Position numbers and translations under genes: made by a program
DNA from: Bacteroides sp.
Lineage (GTDB): Bacteria > Bacteroidota > Bacteroidia > Bacteroidales > Bacteroidaceae
Direction: 5' to 3'
DNA length: 39,660 nt
NCBI GenBank assembly: GCA_030152865.1
Contig: JASLIW010000095.1
Coordinates: forward strand, 1 to 39,660
Shown: positions 7,786 to 16,204 of the stretch, one piece after another
How the letters are laid out: every line of letters begins with the position of its first letter
Position numbering within the stretch: the first letter of the stretch is position 1
Notes under the pieces: generated by a model
What the model saw: the letters and a program-made list of their open reading frames with translations, nothing else
Told to the model about the DNA's origin: nothing
The model's database searches: none

Positions 7786-10700
7786 CTAGTTTGAAGTGCG
7801 CTTTATATAGTCTGTAGGCAACATTCCGAAGTGTTTCTTAAAACTTGTAGTAAAATAGGAGGGCGTATTAAAGCCTACCATTGCACTCACTTCAGCAACC
7901 GAATACCTGCCATCTTGTAGGAGTTTACAAGCCTCATTGAAACGTATTTTCTTGATAAACTCGATGGTTGACTCACCAGTTATGGCTTTCATTTTAAGGT
8001 GAAGATTAGATCGACTCATAGCCATTTGCTCACAGAAGTCATCAACCTGAAAGTTCACATTATCTAAGTTCTGTTCTACGATTTCTTTAGCCTTTTCTAA
8101 AAACTCACGATCCATCTCATTGAAGGTAATATCGGCGGGAGCTACTTCTAAATGATTCGAGTAGTGCTCCAACATGCGCTTCTTCAATTTGAGCCTGTTT
8201 TCTACTTTCTTCTTTAGTAGGGAGATTTGAAAAGGCTTGTATATATAATCATCTGCACCTGCTGTAAGTCCTTCTAGCTGGTCTTCTGGTGATGCTTTAG
8301 CTGTAAGTAGAATGATCGGTATATGACTCGTTTTTATATTTTGCTTCAAGGCTCTACAAAGCTTTATACCACTCTGCTCAGGAAGCATAACATCTGAGAT
8401 GATTAGATCTATTTTATGCGTTTTAACTATTTCTAAAGGCTCTAGTCCATTATCAGAAGTATAGATTCTTGCACCGCCTTTAAAGCTTTCTTTTAGGTAA
8501 TTTCTAACATCAGTATCATCCTCTACGATCAGTAAGGTAGGCGCTGTTTCATCTAGTACGGCGTCTTGCTCATCTGCATCGGAAGCATCATTTACTTCGA
8601 TGTGATCGACTACCTCTGGGCTTAAGGTATACTTCCTTTCTACTTCTCCCTCTTGCAAGAACTCATGAGGTGCATACACCTCTTTGTTTTGAGGTAGGCA
8701 TATAGTAAATGTGGCTCCTTCACCCTTAGCACTTTCTACATTCAAATGACCGTGATGTAATTTGACTAGGCGATTGACGACAGACAAACCTATCCCTGTA
8801 CCCTTACTCTGATAATTACTTTGGTAAAAGCGCTCAAAAATACGCTCTAAGTCTTTTGTGTCGATACCTTGACCAGTATCAGTTACCTGAATCATAAAGC
8901 TATTTGCTTCTAGAGAAGTCCGAATACTGATTTTCCCTTGATTGGGTGTAAATTTAAACGCATTAGACAGTAGGTTGGAAACAATCAACTCCAGATATGA
9001 AGCATCATATAAAACCTGCTCTTGATCTGGGATTGCATTATAAAAGTTGAAGTCGATTTGCTTTTGCTGAGCTAAGCGATCATACATACTCATTATATTT
9101 TCAATCTGAGCAATAGGCTTATCTTCTTTCACTTTTAAGGCAAAAACACCTAACTCAGCTCTACGATAATCCAGTAGCTGATTAACTAAATACAACAGCT
9201 TGTTAGCATTACGCTGCATCAACTTTATTTGCCCTATGGTCCATTTATCTCTGGTGCGTTGTAATAACTCTTCAAGAGGCGATATAATTAGAGTAAGCGG
9301 TGTTCTGAACTCATGAGATATATTTATAAAGAAGCGGAGCTTCATTTGATTTATCTCTTCCTTCTGTTTCTGCTCCAGTCGCTCTATCTTTAATTGATTC
9401 TCTAGTTTTTGTCTCTTGTTAAAGAACCTCCAGACAGCATAGATAAAGGTTAAAAAGAAAACCATGATGAATACTCTAAACCATATGGTTTCCCACCAAT
9501 AAGGTAATACCTCTATATCTAAATAGGTGGGGTTATTATTCCACTTGTCTTCACCATTGCCTGCCTTTAGCAAAAAGGTGTATGTCCCTGGTGGCAGATT
9601 GGAGTAAGAAACAGGGTGAGCTTGTGTCATGTAGTGCCACTCTGTATCTAGGCCTTCTAAGCGATAGGCAAATACATTGTGCTGAGCAGACAAATAGTTG
9701 GGTACAGCAAAAGAGAGTGTAAATGAGTTTTGAGAAGGCTTAAGCCTGAGCTGCTTGGTAAAAGAAATAGCTTGCTGCAAAATACCATGATCATCATTGG
9801 GGTTAACCTCTTCAGACAACACTTTTAAACCAGTAATTATGGGCTGTGGCGTGAAGGTATTGTCTTTAATACGTTCTGGTTTGAAGTAGGTTATCCCGTT
9901 TATGCCTCCAAAGTAAAGTTCTCCACTAGAGGACTTGCAATAAGAATACTGCGAGAATTGATCACTAGGCAGACCATCTAAGTGTGTATACACACGCATT
10001 CTTCCATTGGTAGGAGTAAAACAGACTAAGCCTTGATTTGTACTAATCCAATAACGATAGTAACTATCTTGTAAGATACCCAGTACATTATTATTGGGAA
10101 GTCCATCCTTTGTGGTATAGGTTTTAAAGCTCTGTGAGCCAGTATGAAGTAGTCTAAGCCCAGAAGCTGTGCCAATCCAGATCTGCCCCAAATGATCTTC
10201 ATAAAAGCAATTTATTCTTCCATTTTGCTCTTTGGTATCTATCTCATAGTGTGAGATTAGATTCTTCTCGTAAGAGTAAGTATATACGCCAAAGTCGGTT
10301 CCAATCCACAAGCGATGATTACTGTCCATATATAGCACATAGATCTGTCCCGTACTTAGATTGTGTAGATCAGTTGCTTCTCCCCAAGATTGGTAGGCTG
10401 ATAAAGGAACAAATTCTTTCTTTTCCAAATCGAAGGAAACTAATCCATTGAGAGTTCCTATCCAGAGTAAATTTCTTTTTTTATCTAGTTCTAATGCATA
10501 CACATTGTTACTAATCAGCTGACTATTATCTTTATGGTAGACAGTGATTTTTCCTGTAGAGCGTTCTAGCTGGGCAACACCGCCACCGTGACTTCCTATA
10601 TAGCAGTAGTTTCCAGATGTTATTATGGTTTTAATATTATTAGACTTCAGTCCCTTACCTCCAGCTCTCTTTGTAAAGTATGAGAATTGCTCCGTCTTGG

Positions 10701-11814
10701 GATTGTATTTATTCAAACCATTATCATTGGTCCCTATCCAAATAAGACCATCTTCATCCTCTACAATACTACTCACTACATGGTCACTAAGGGTATTGCT
10801 ATTGGGTATGTGGGATAAACGATTAAACTGATTTTGAAGTGGATGGTAGTAATTTATTCCTCCAAAATAAGTGCCTATCCACATTCCTCCTTGCGCATCA
10901 TTATAGAGCGAACGAACAGAGTTCTGATTCAAAGAGTAGCGATTGACATCACTACTGTGGTAAGATTCTAGATGTCCTGAATCGACATCTAAAATATTTA
11001 ATCCATTAAAAGTTCCTATCCACAGCTTATTTTCGGCATCAAACTGAATGGTGCGAATGTAATTCGAGCTCAAAGACTGGGCATCATCTGAGCCATGCTG
11101 ATAGTGTTTATAACTCCCCTCTTTGCCCAGAAAATAAAGCCCAGAACCCTCTGTAGCAATCCATAAGCCATCAGCACCAAGCTTGATTCGTTGTATGTAT
11201 TTGTCATTTAAGCGTTCATCAAAAGGCATTAAAGATCGATTGGTTTTATTTAAGCGATATAGCCCACTTCGCGTGCCCAATAGTATATCGTCTTCGAGGA
11301 GACTGGCTGTTTGATTGATGAGGTGTGGATTTTCATAGACGGTTTCTAGTACCTCACCATCAAAAAGTATTACTTTATTGGTTGTTATGAGATAGAAACG
11401 AGCGTCAGTACCTATAATAATATCATTAACTTGCTCATGGAGAAGGTAGTTAGTAAAAGTATTCATTCTGGTGTTGTAAATACTAAGCCCAATATTGGTA
11501 CCTATTAAGAGGTTTTCTTCACTCAGACTCAATACCCGTATATGATTAGATATAAGAGTATTACTGTTTTCTGGATCATGCCTATAAGACTGGATGTCCG
11601 AGCCATCGTATTTATTCAATCCATCGGAAGTTCCTACCCAGATAATCCCTTTATTATCTTGAATGATATCAAAAACGGTATTATTACTCAATCCATCATT
11701 AATTGTTATGGATGAGAATGACTTCTTACTTCCATAAGCCCAAGCTGTTGTAGAGGCAAGAATAAAAAAGGTAAATAATAAAACAATTGCACGATAAGCT
11801 TTTATGTTTTTCAT
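7786..11814 (-). CDS. Hybrid two-component system sensor/regulator (HTCS)
   Basis: This 1342-residue one-protein two-component system has a signal peptide (about 1-27) and then about 14 two-component-propeller repeats (IWVGTSDGLNKYD, LWIGTFNGLNILD, MWIGTYFGGINYY and others, about 30-650). A Y_Y_Y domain (about 660-770) and one membrane helix (about 775-797) follow. The HisKA domain has phospho-acceptor H834 (ISHEFRTPLTL), the HATPase has NLLSNAFKFTP and DTGQGID, the receiver (from about 1090) has phospho-acceptor D1141 (ISDVMLPEQSG), and an AraC-type HTH closes the protein (about 1240-1342). HTCS proteins sense an oligosaccharide in the periplasm and activate the adjacent polysaccharide locus. 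Lying among heparin/HS lyases, it probably senses unsaturated heparin/HS oligosaccharides. A terminator and a -7-like box upstream suggest it is transcribed separately from the ROK-sulfatase genes. No key residue is missing. Confidence 0.96.
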   Translation of the reverse strand: MKNIKAYRAIVLLFTFFILASTTAWAYGSKKSFSSITINDGLSNNTVFDIIQDNKGIIWVGTSDGLNKYDGSDIQSYRHDPENSNTLISNHIRVLSLSEENLLIGTNIGLSIYNTRMNTFTNYLLHEQVNDIIIGTDARFYLITTNKVILFDGEVLETVYENPHLINQTASLLEDDILLGTRSGLYRLNKTNRSLMPFDERLNDKYIQRIKLGADGLWIATEGSGLYFLGKEGSYKHYQHGSDDAQSLSSNYIRTIQFDAENKLWIGTFNGLNILDVDSGHLESYHSSDVNRYSLNQNSVRSLYNDAQGGMWIGTYFGGINYYHPLQNQFNRLSHIPNSNTLSDHVVSSIVEDEDGLIWIGTNDNGLNKYNPKTEQFSYFTKRAGGKGLKSNNIKTIITSGNYCYIGSHGGGVAQLERSTGKITVYHKDNSQLISNNVYALELDKKRNLLWIGTLNGLVSFDLEKKEFVPLSAYQSWGEATDLHNLSTGQIYVLYMDSNHRLWIGTDFGVYTYSYEKNLISHYEIDTKEQNGRINCFYEDHLGQIWIGTASGLRLLHTGSQSFKTYTTKDGLPNNNVLGILQDSYYRYWISTNQGLVCFTPTNGRMRVYTHLDGLPSDQFSQYSYCKSSSGELYFGGINGITYFKPERIKDNTFTPQPIITGLKVLSEEVNPNDDHGILQQAISFTKQLRLKPSQNSFTLSFAVPNYLSAQHNVFAYRLEGLDTEWHYMTQAHPVSYSNLPPGTYTFLLKAGNGEDKWNNNPTYLDIEVLPYWWETIWFRVFIMVFFLTFIYAVWRFFNKRQKLENQLKIERLEQKQKEEINQMKLRFFINISHEFRTPLTLIISPLEELLQRTRDKWTIGQIKLMQRNANKLLYLVNQLLDYRRAELGVFALKVKEDKPIAQIENIMSMYDRLAQQKQIDFNFYNAIPDQEQVLYDASYLELIVSNLLSNAFKFTPNQGKISIRTSLEANSFMIQVTDTGQGIDTKDLERIFERFYQSNYQSKGTGIGLSVVNRLVKLHHGHLNVESAKGEGATFTICLPQNKEVYAPHEFLQEGEVERKYTLSPEVVDHIEVNDASDADEQDAVLDETAPTLLIVEDDTDVRNYLKESFKGGARIYTSDNGLEPLEIVKTHKIDLIISDVMLPEQSGIKLCRALKQNIKTSHIPIILLTAKASPEDQLEGLTAGADDYIYKPFQISLLKKKVENRLKLKKRMLEHYSNHLEVAPADITFNEMDREFLEKAKEIVEQNLDNVNFQVDDFCEQMAMSRSNLHLKMKAITGESTIEFIKKIRFNEACKLLQDGRYSVAEVSAMVGFNTPSYFTTSFKKHFGMLPTDYIKRTSN

Positions 11815-11845
11815 GTTTTGAATAGAGGATTAGCTAGTTATGTAA

Positions 11846-11853
11846 CAAAAATA
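11846..11853 (-). promoter_or_regulatory. Putative -7 box for the HTCS gene
   Basis: On the minus strand TATTTTTG matches the Bacteroidales -7 consensus TAnnTTTG, 32 bases before the HTCS start and downstream of the ROK operon terminator. No clear -33 TTG is seen. Confidence 0.4.
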
Positions 11854-11922
11854 AGGGTATTCATCGATATAAGGTGTTATATGTCTATAAAATAATCCTA
11901 TTTACTTTAAATGGTTATTTAT

Positions 11923-11960
11923 AAAAAGAGAGATAGCACTATAGAAATAGGCTATCTCTC
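11923..11960 (-). terminator. Rho-independent terminator after the ROK kinase gene
   Basis: On the minus strand GAGAGATAGC (11951-11960) pairs with GCTATCTCTC (11928-11937) across a 13-base loop, followed by five T (11923-11927). It lies 41 bases past the ROK stop codon and ends the lyase-sulfatase-kinase transcript ahead of the regulator gene. Confidence 0.75.
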
Positions 11961-12000
11961 CACGTATTTAAAATGAACAACAAACTATTGGGGTACGTGT

Positions 12001-12936
12001 CTATGCATTAAAAACAAGACCAGCAGCTCCTAGGCAACCAGCTCTGTTTCCCAAAATAGCAGCTTCTATTGTTGTATTCACAGCACAATCAGACATACTA
12101 TACCGACTTGCTGATTCTTTTATCTTATCGATATAGAAGCTACCTGCATCTGATAAGCCACCCCCAATAATAACCTTTTGAGGACTAAAAATATTAATAA
12201 ATCCAGCTACTGCATGTCCTATTAACTCGCAGTTTTCATCCAGGGCCGTAAGCGCTTCTTTCTCTCCCTGCTTATATTGATCTACTATATATTTGCCGTT
12301 TATCTCTTCAGGCAAGGCTTTGCCACTTTGATTTAACAAGGCAGTATAGCGACGAATCAAAGCTGTGGCAGACGCATAGTGCTCAAAACAACCTCGTGAG
12401 CCACAAGCACAGGTCTCGCCATTAGCGATGAGTGGAAAGTGACCTAGTTCGCCACCTCTATTACGGTAGCCACCATATAGCTTACCATCAATAATTAAAC
12501 CTCCACCAATGCCCGTACCTATGGTTAAAAAAACAACATCAGTACAGCCTTTTGCTGCACCAAACGTAGTTTCAGCCAAACCCATAACATTGGCATCATT
12601 ATCTAAGTAGACAGGCAAGCGAAATGAGTCAGATAGTATTTCAACCAAAGGAACTTGCTCCCAGCCCTCTAGATTTTCAGCTCCGCCTAGAACTGTTCCA
12701 GTTGCTGTATCTATAATTCCAGGAGATCCAATACCAATGCCTTTTATACTGTAGCCTTTTGATTGGGAAAAATCTAAAACTGCTTGAATTGCTTTTTCTA
12801 ACTGTTCAATGATTTTTTCTGCAGATTCACTAGCTCCACTAGGGAGAGTACCCCCATACAGAGACTCACCTGCCTCATCTACCAAGGCATACTTGATAGA
12901 TGTACCTCCTAAATCGATTCCGATTACTTTTTCCAT
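12001..12936 (-). CDS. ROK-family sugar kinase
   Basis: This cytoplasmic 311-residue protein has the ROK fold. The N-terminal ATP-binding loop is GIDLGGTSIKYALVD (6-20), the sugar site and catalytic base are in LDNDANVMGLAE (D114 likely catalytic), the second phosphate loop is LTIGTGIGGG (137-146), and the zinc-binding cluster is H166 with C176, C178 and C183 (CACGSRGC). ROK kinases phosphorylate hexoses or amino sugars such as glucose, N-acetylglucosamine, N-acetylmannosamine or glucosamine. In this lyase/sulfatase locus the probable substrate is the GlcNAc or GlcN left after glucuronyl hydrolase and sulfatase action, giving the 6-phosphate for glycolysis. It starts 18 bases after the DUF3604 gene and is the last gene of that operon. 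Family is certain; substrate is inferred. Confidence 0.93.
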   Translation of the reverse strand: MEKVIGIDLGGTSIKYALVDEAGESLYGGTLPSGASESAEKIIEQLEKAIQAVLDFSQSKGYSIKGIGIGSPGIIDTATGTVLGGAENLEGWEQVPLVEILSDSFRLPVYLDNDANVMGLAETTFGAAKGCTDVVFLTIGTGIGGGLIIDGKLYGGYRNRGGELGHFPLIANGETCACGSRGCFEHYASATALIRRYTALLNQSGKALPEEINGKYIVDQYKQGEKEALTALDENCELIGHAVAGFINIFSPQKVIIGGGLSDAGSFYIDKIKESASRYSMSDCAVNTTIEAAILGNRAGCLGAAGLVFNA

Positions 12937-12954
12937 ACTTTTTAGATTGGTTTA

Positions 12955-14601
12955 TTAAACTCGCTCTACCCAAATAGGAGAGCTCCAAGCCCATTGATTA
13001 TCTCTCTGGCGTACACGAATATAATAATAATCAGTCTCTTTTTCGGGAGTATCGTCGATCATAAAATGCTCAAACTCAAATGAATCATGTGGAATAGCAC
13101 GATGAAACTGAATAGCTTCACTTAACCAACCATTCATAAAGTGCGTTTTGGTGCCTTCTAAGAGTTCGGCTAGACGATATGAGAACTGTTGGCCATTGAA
13201 GTCTAAAGTTATCTTTCCTTTTTTAGGCATTGTTACATCTAATATCACTGCTTGTGTAGAGGGTGTAGTGGTATTTGGATTCATAGTAGTGAACATTTCT
13301 AGCTCACAACCTTTTTCATTTTGCTTCACAATACGGTTTATCAGTGTAGGTGCTTCCTTCACACCTTTTTGAGGAGACACAAATGGGGCTCCACGGAAGC
13401 ATGGAGAGATATTGTGTACTACTCCATCACTAAGTTTGACCGTTCCATTCCACTTTACGGGTTCATTGAATCTATTCCAGCCAAACTCAAACTTAACCTT
13501 AGCTCGTACCACATCCCCTTCTGGTGTGCTAGGAGTTAATGGACCACTAATACGTCCTACTGTACGGCCATTTTTTACGATGTCTACATAATCTATTGCG
13601 TTTTCTCCTTGCACATTTAAGTAGATTTTACGCTGATTTCCCTTAACTATGTCCCCCATAGTAGCATCATTAATACGGAAATCTATTAATATACGATCAC
13701 CTGTTACGCAGCTTGTTTTACGGTTGGCTAGGGCTTCCCAAATGGAGTCACGGCTTAAATCTTTTGCTATAACTCCTACTCTACCATCACCATAACTACC
13801 AGGATAACCTGCGTGCTGATCAGTTGAGCCCATAATGCCAAACTTATGTCCTTGGTTGAGTCCATATAAAATAGTTCCCTCCCAATGACGTGGCCCCATA
13901 TCATGTAAGTAAGGGTAATCCCCCAAATCACTTTCTGCTAGACCATGGCGTGAGTACATCTCAACAAAAGGAGTTTGGCGACCTTCTGTAAAGAAATCCC
14001 AATTATACCCTCTGTATCCTTCTTGATAGCCCATATGATGGGGAGTAATAAATACTTTTTGATCTTTTAGCTTGTTTTTCAAGTCTTCGACTGATGTACA
14101 CTCTACAAGTGGCGCATCTAAGTCATAGTTTAAAGCTACATGGTCTCCGTGCTGCATACTATGGCACTCATACGATAAGAAGGTAATAAAGTCTTTGCTA
14201 TTAAACTCTTTGTTCATTTTCACATAACGATCCCAACCCGTCTCTCGCAAACGACGGAAAGCACTTTCGTGATAGTCTATTACCCACTCCAAACGAGGAT
14301 CTCCTTTGCCTGGAATATCGGGCCACATAGCATGTGGAGTAACTGAAACAAAGTCTAACTGCTGACGAGCTGCTTCGTAAGCTTTGTCTAAATCTCCATG
14401 ACCATAGGTTAAATTACAGTGGTTATGCAAGTCGCCCCAAAAGTATTTTAAGTCAGACTTATCAACAGGAAATTTTTCACCTGAGCTTAGCTTACCCACA
14501 ATTGGTTTTTTATCTTCTATACAGCTACTTAATATGCTTCCTGAAAGTGCTAGTCCTGAAAGCACTACTCCAGACTTCTTAAAAAATTTTCTTCTATCCA
14601 T
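12955..14601 (-). CDS. DUF3604/PHP-like metalloprotein, Tat-type lipoprotein, in a GAG locus
   Basis: This 548-residue protein starts with a twin-arginine-like leader (MDRRKFFKKSG) followed by a hydrophobic stretch and lipobox ILSSC (Cys27), so it is probably exported folded and lipid-anchored. The body resembles DUF3604, a PHP/amidohydrolase-like family: GDLHNHCNLTYGHGD (H59, H61), SVTPHAMWPD (H90), LSYECHS (E145), ITPHHMGY (H188, H189) and MGSTDQHAGYPGSYGDGRVG (D261, H263). This array is typical of a multi-metal phosphoesterase-like centre. No characterised activity is known to me for this subgroup. It sits between an S1 sulfatase (28-base gap) and the ROK kinase (18-base gap), so it should act on heparin/HS-derived sugars. 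Possible roles are removal of a substituent or cleavage of an unusual linkage. The family is likely; the function is unknown. Confidence 0.82.
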   Translation of the reverse strand: MDRRKFFKKSGVVLSGLALSGSILSSCIEDKKPIVGKLSSGEKFPVDKSDLKYFWGDLHNHCNLTYGHGDLDKAYEAARQQLDFVSVTPHAMWPDIPGKGDPRLEWVIDYHESAFRRLRETGWDRYVKMNKEFNSKDFITFLSYECHSMQHGDHVALNYDLDAPLVECTSVEDLKNKLKDQKVFITPHHMGYQEGYRGYNWDFFTEGRQTPFVEMYSRHGLAESDLGDYPYLHDMGPRHWEGTILYGLNQGHKFGIMGSTDQHAGYPGSYGDGRVGVIAKDLSRDSIWEALANRKTSCVTGDRILIDFRINDATMGDIVKGNQRKIYLNVQGENAIDYVDIVKNGRTVGRISGPLTPSTPEGDVVRAKVKFEFGWNRFNEPVKWNGTVKLSDGVVHNISPCFRGAPFVSPQKGVKEAPTLINRIVKQNEKGCELEMFTTMNPNTTTPSTQAVILDVTMPKKGKITLDFNGQQFSYRLAELLEGTKTHFMNGWLSEAIQFHRAIPHDSFEFEHFMIDDTPEKETDYYYIRVRQRDNQWAWSSPIWVERV

Positions 14602-14629
14602 TGTTTTTCTTTTGATTTTCGGTTGTTAA

Positions 14630-16189
14630 TTATTGAATGCTGTCTTGATACTGAACTCGCAGTTCGGTCAGGCGAGTTTCAAGCATATGACGTATATCCT
14701 CTTTTGCTGGATCAGCATAGATGTTGTTCATTTCGTAGGGATCTTCTTCCAAATCATACATCTCCCACTCATCTATGTCGTTGTAAAAATGAATCAGCTT
14801 ATAACGATCGGTACGCACGCCATAGTGACGCTTGACACTATGCTCTGCTGGGTATTCAAAATAGTGATAGTACACCGCGTCTCTCCAACCTTCAGGAGCT
14901 TTACCCTTGTTTTTAAGCACAGGTATAAAAGAAGTTCCTTGGATATCGGTAGGCACAGTTACTCCTGCTAGTTCTAAGAAAGTAGCTGCAAAATCCACAT
15001 TCATTACAAAAGCATCGGCTTTAGTTCCTGCCTCTATTAACTTAGGATAGCGAATAACTAAAGGCATACGTTGACACTCTTCGTACATAAATCTTTTATC
15101 AAAAAAGCCGTGCTCACCTAAAAAGAATCCCTGATCTGAGGTGTAAACAATTAATGTATTGTCTAACTCTCCTGTTTCCTCAAGATAATCTAGCAAGCGT
15201 CCAATTCCCTCATCTACAGCAAGTGTAGTAGCTAAATAATCACGCATATAAGCTTGATACTTCTCACGGACTAGATCTTCAGCACTTAGGTTTCCATTAC
15301 GGAAGGTTTCAATTCTTCCAGCATAGACCTCATGCCAACGCTGCTTGGTAGATTCTGGCATACGGTTATACACTTCTTGAAAACGCTTATCTGGAAAGTC
15401 AGGGCTAGCTAACTCCTCTGCAGTAGCCAATTTTAAGTCCCAATGATCTGTTAAGGTGTGAGCAATAGACATATCCTGCTCCTTTGGTGCACGACTGCGA
15501 GTTTTAAAATCATCGAAAAAGTTATGTGGCTCTGGAAAAACTCGTTCATTAAAGTGTCCCAAATGTCGCTCAGCTGGCATCCAATTGCGATGTGGAGCCT
15601 TATGATGGACCATCATGGCAAATGGTTTATTCTTATCTCTACCCTCCTTTAAGTAATGTAGCGCTTTATCTGTAATGATATCTGTTACATATCCCTGCTC
15701 TACTATATCTTTACCATTTTCCAGAAAGTCTGGGTTATAATAGTCTCCTTGTTCGTGCTGACCTGTCAATATAGAGTAGAAATCAAACCCTTGAGGTTCA
15801 GATATAAGGTGCCACTTTCCTACTATTGCTGTTTGGTAGCCATGCGCTCTAAGCAACTTAGGAAAAGTCTGTTGACTGCCATCAAAAACTTGAGAGTTGT
15901 CTGTAAAACCATTGATGTGTCCAAACTTACCTGTAAGAATACAAGCACGCGAAGGACCTGACAAGGCATTGGTAACAAAACAATTGTCAAAGCGAGCTCC
16001 TTCTTCTGCTATTCGATCAATATTAGGTGTTGTTGTTAATTCACTACCATAAGCACTAATGGCTTGTGTGGTATGATCGTCTGTCATGATAAACAGAATG
16101 TTTGGTTGTTTTACTTCCTCTAGCTGTTTATCACCACAAGCTGTTAGTGTTAGCGGAATAAGAGGTAGGTAGTTTAAAATCTTTTTCAT
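14630..16189 (-). CDS. S1 sulfatase, serine type, lipoprotein (likely glucosamine-6-O-sulfatase type)
   Basis: This 519-residue sulfatase has a lipoprotein leader (TLTAC, Cys18). The N-terminal alkaline-phosphatase-like domain opens with PNILFIMTDDHT (metal ligands D37 and D38). The modification motif is S77-G-P-S-R81 followed by LTGKFG, meaning Ser77 must be oxidised to formylglycine by a radical-SAM maturase (anSME), which is not in the window. KWHL, HHKAPHRNW and TSDQGFFLGEHG complete the active site, and the C-terminal subdomain carries the usual end motif YDLEEDPYEMNNIY. Overall resemblance, from memory, is to the S1_11-type N-acetylglucosamine-6-O-sulfatases of Bacteroides, which would remove 6-O-sulfate from imported HS saccharides. 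It lies 15 bases after the second sulfatase and 28 before the DUF3604 gene. Class is firm; bond specificity is inferred. Confidence 0.92.
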   Translation of the reverse strand: MKKILNYLPLIPLTLTACGDKQLEEVKQPNILFIMTDDHTTQAISAYGSELTTTPNIDRIAEEGARFDNCFVTNALSGPSRACILTGKFGHINGFTDNSQVFDGSQQTFPKLLRAHGYQTAIVGKWHLISEPQGFDFYSILTGQHEQGDYYNPDFLENGKDIVEQGYVTDIITDKALHYLKEGRDKNKPFAMMVHHKAPHRNWMPAERHLGHFNERVFPEPHNFFDDFKTRSRAPKEQDMSIAHTLTDHWDLKLATAEELASPDFPDKRFQEVYNRMPESTKQRWHEVYAGRIETFRNGNLSAEDLVREKYQAYMRDYLATTLAVDEGIGRLLDYLEETGELDNTLIVYTSDQGFFLGEHGFFDKRFMYEECQRMPLVIRYPKLIEAGTKADAFVMNVDFAATFLELAGVTVPTDIQGTSFIPVLKNKGKAPEGWRDAVYYHYFEYPAEHSVKRHYGVRTDRYKLIHFYNDIDEWEMYDLEEDPYEMNNIYADPAKEDIRHMLETRLTELRVQYQDSIQ

Positions 16190-16204
16190 CTTTGGTATAT
16201 GGAT

